Shown here: piece after piece, positions 62,864 through 64,000 of the stretch
How the letters are laid out: every line of letters begins with the position of its first letter
Numbering within the stretch: the stretch's first letter is position 1
Notes under the pieces: model-generated
What the model saw: only the letters and a program-made list of their open reading frames with translations
What the model was told of the DNA's origin: nothing
Database searches by the model: none
Translations under genes and position numbers: made by a program
Origin: MWCO01 sp964488865
Lineage (GTDB): Bacteria > Myxococcota_A > Polyangia > Polyangiales > Polyangiaceae
NCBI GenBank assembly: GCA_964488865.1
Contig: CAZAWR010000016.1
Span: 1-64,000, forward strand
Direction of reading: 5' to 3'
Length of the DNA: 64,000 nt

Positions 62864-63189
62864 GCCTCGTCCTGCATCGCCATGACCTCCACGGCTCCCA
62901 CGCAATCCGCGCAGGTCGCCAGCAACAGACCGAACGCGTCGTCCTTCGGAATCTTGAGCTTGGCCGTCGCCATCTCGAGCAACCACCCCTCTGGCAGAAG
63001 GTTCTCGAAGAACGGGTGCAGGCCCCGCGACTCGTAGGGTTCCGAACGAAGCGGGAGCGTCAGCGAGACAGGCACAGCATTCGGGTCCCCCAACCACGCA
63101 GCGTCGTAGCGAAAGGCCGACCCTTCCCGAGTCTCTTCGATGGTGCCGACACGTGTGCCGTCGAGCCGAACCTCACCGCGTCTCGTCAT
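62860..63189 (-). CDS. hipS: HipS-like protein (detached HipA N-terminal subdomain)
   Basis: A 109-residue protein matching the N-subdomain 1 of HipA: VRLDGTRVGTIEE, FRYDAAWLGDPNAVPVSLTL, and GLHPFFENLLPEG. In single-chain HipA this is fused to the kinase. Here it ends in TGA overlapping the kinase ATG, so it is a separate gene and not a frameshift: both have proper ends. In HipBST systems HipS is the antitoxin. It overlaps hipB by 17 bases. Confidence 0.88.
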   Translation of the reverse strand: MTRRGEVRLDGTRVGTIEETREGSAFRYDAAWLGDPNAVPVSLTLPLRSEPYESRGLHPFFENLLPEGWLLEMATAKLKIPKDDAFGLLLATCADCVGAVEVMAMQDEA

Positions 63190-63406
63190 CGATCTCCTCG
63201 CGTTCCGCATCGACGATGCCGACTTGCTTGCCGAACACCGCGAGCACTGCGTTTGTTGACTCGAGGCGCACCGTGGCCTTGGCCCGCTCGAGCTCGGAGA
63301 CGAACCGGGTCCCCACGCCGGCGAGCTCGGCCAACTGCCGTTGCGTCATCCGGTTCGCTTTTCGGCGCTCTCGTACGAACGCGGCGATTTGCTCATGGGG
63401 AGTCAT
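63173..63406 (-). CDS. hipB: HipB-type helix-turn-helix regulator
   Basis: A 77-residue XRE-family DNA-binding protein. The HTH is RKANRMTQRQLAELAGVGTR followed by FVSELERAKATVRLE (about 16-50), typical of HipB. It heads the hipB-hipS-hipT operon, and three matching operator palindromes lie upstream. It should repress the operon by binding these sites. No strong ribosome binding site is visible. Confidence 0.9.
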   Translation of the reverse strand: MTPHEQIAAFVRERRKANRMTQRQLAELAGVGTRFVSELERAKATVRLESTNAVLAVFGKQVGIVDAEREEIDDETR

Positions 63407-63450
63407 CCACAGAGAACGCTAGGGGTGAGGCGTCCGCGCGGCAAGCAAAT

Positions 63451-63466
63451 ATTCCCGATCGGGATC
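63451..63466 (-). promoter_or_regulatory. Hip operator 1
   Basis: ATTCCCGATCGGGATC; the perfect dyad core is TCCCGATCGGGA (63453-63464), centred 52 bases upstream of the hipB ATG. Same consensus as the two sites further upstream (TTCCCG-NN-CGGGAA). The centre lies 73 bases from that of site 2. Confidence 0.75.
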
Positions 63467-63523
63467 ATCTATGCTTCGTCGCTCCTTGGTTGCCCGGCCA
63501 ATCTTCGGAGTTCGGAGCGATGT

Positions 63524-63539
63524 ATTCCCGAACGGGAAT
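63524..63539 (-). promoter_or_regulatory. Hip operator 2
   Basis: ATTCCCGAACGGGAAT has two perfect seven-base arms around a central AA. It is centred 73 bases from site 1 and 72 from site 3. Confidence 0.75.
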
Positions 63540-63595
63540 GTCTTCGGCCGTCCGCTGTAGGGCGAGTTGCGATACTCCACTCGTTTCGAAGCAAT

Positions 63596-63611
63596 GTTCC
63601 CGATCGGGAAC
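63596..63611 (-). promoter_or_regulatory. Hip operator 3
   Basis: GTTCCCGATCGGGAAC is a perfect 16-base palindrome and the best of the three sites. It lies 190 bases upstream of hipB and about 20 bases beyond the end of the carbonic anhydrase remnant. Confidence 0.75.
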
Positions 63612-63630
63612 GCGACAGCCGTGAGCGCGG

Positions 63631-63831
63631 TCAAAGGCTCCCTTCACCGATCACGGACCCTTCTCCCACCACGGAGTCGTCGAGCAGTACGCTGCCGATC
63701 AGCGCCTCGTCTCCCTCGCGACCGTGCAACACGCACCCGTGACCGACCGTGACGTTGCGCCCCACGATCACGCGCGAGACGCCGCCCGTCGTGTGAGCGC
63801 AGCTCGGGTCTTGCACGTTACCCCGATCCAA
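63631..63831 (-). pseudogene. Remnant of a gamma-class carbonic anhydrase-like protein
   Basis: The left-handed beta-helix repeats of gamma carbonic anhydrase are plain: GNVQDPSCAHTTGGVS, then VIVGRNVTVGHGCVLHG with the two metal-binding His, and LIGSVLLDDSVVGEGSVIG, followed by a stop. The N-terminal third is missing, since another gene ends only about 25 bases upstream, and the C-terminal helix is also lost. A 91-codon frame spans it, but no proper start is seen. It is a truncated relic. Confidence 0.7.
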
Positions 63832-63854
63832 ATCGACGCCGTCTGCGGCGAAGC

Positions 63855-64000
63855 TCAAAGTGGCTGGCAGTCCGCACTGCAGTTGGTGGTCCGGCAGGTA
63901 TCCCACGCGTCGAAGTCGGTGGTGCCGTCGGGGAAGGCACTGCGACAGGTCTGGATGCAGGTGGCATCATTGCCGCACTCGGCAACGCGCAAGCACTGTG
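63855..64000 (-). CDS. C-terminal end of a Cys-rich protein (runs off the window)
   Basis: The last 48 residues before the TGA at 63855 read CLRVAECGNDATCIQTCRSA, then a Gly/Thr/Asp/Phe loop and CRTTNCSADCQPL. Eight Cys in pairs of CxxxC type indicate a disulfide-rich exported protein like others in this window. The start and most of the gene lie beyond position 64000, so neither length nor function can be judged. Confidence 0.6.
   Translation of the reverse strand, partial: QCLRVAECGNDATCIQTCRSAFPDGTTDFDAWDTCRTTNCSADCQPL

Overview
The window is high-GC DNA (roughly two thirds G+C) with GTG and TTG starts, many four-base ATGA gene overlaps, several lipoproteins with long Gly/Thr/Ala runs, Cys-rich repeat modules with a DUF5648-like tail, a eukaryotic-type Ser/Thr kinase, RRM proteins and several sensor kinases. 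This combination suggests a Myxococcota bacterium (Polyangia-like). That is an inference from gene style; no rRNA marker is present. No rRNA, tRNA, CRISPR array or intact insertion sequence was seen.

Layout. 0-5 kb: two envelope proteins translationally coupled to a P2-type cation ATPase, then a decayed ORF and a 43-bp tandem repeat. 5-13 kb: a diguanylate cyclase, a HEAT-like protein, a radical SAM/SPASM protein divergent from a Cys-rich lipoprotein, soluble transhydrogenase SthA, and a protein with RelA/SpoT-like signatures. 12.9-13.8 kb is a gene-free patchwork of degenerate repeats and strong hairpins. 13.8-19.5 kb: AceE, two thioredoxin-fold lipoproteins, a DUF808 membrane protein and a small lipoprotein. 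19.6-28.8 kb: a signalling block with a REC-GAF-PAS-PAS-HisKA protein lacking an ATPase domain, a complete histidine kinase, a sirtuin, a Ser/Thr kinase with a partner protein, and a helicase-associated-type protein. 29-32 kb: HD phosphohydrolase, envelope protein and glycerate 2-kinase, all joined by ATGA overlaps.

32-39.6 kb is the most unusual region. Two divergent operons each encode one MotA/TolQ/ExbB-type subunit and two ExbD/TolR-type subunits. The leftward operon ends in a single-pass membrane protein. The rightward operon continues into a 670-residue polytopic protein that aligns along its length with membrane-bound pyrophosphatases but has lost the acidic catalytic motifs. This looks like a paired proton- or sodium-driven motor with a pseudoenzyme partner.

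39.6-60.3 kb: a SWIM-SNF2 helicase, two Gly-rich lipoproteins, the complete cell-shape operon mreB-mreC-mreD-mrdA-rodA behind a good promoter and a 330-nt leader, an RRM protein, a lipid-kinase-type protein, an L,D-transpeptidase, a porin-like protein, a VanW protein, a Phd/VapC-type toxin-antitoxin pair with a perfect operator palindrome, and a VWA lipoprotein.

60.3-64 kb is a decay and defence zone. It holds a frameshifted ORF, an AbiEii-like nucleotidyltransferase, the tail of a zinc alcohol dehydrogenase, a complete split-HipA (HipBST-type) module with three operator palindromes spaced 73 and 72 bp, a carbonic-anhydrase remnant, and the end of a Cys-rich gene running off the window.
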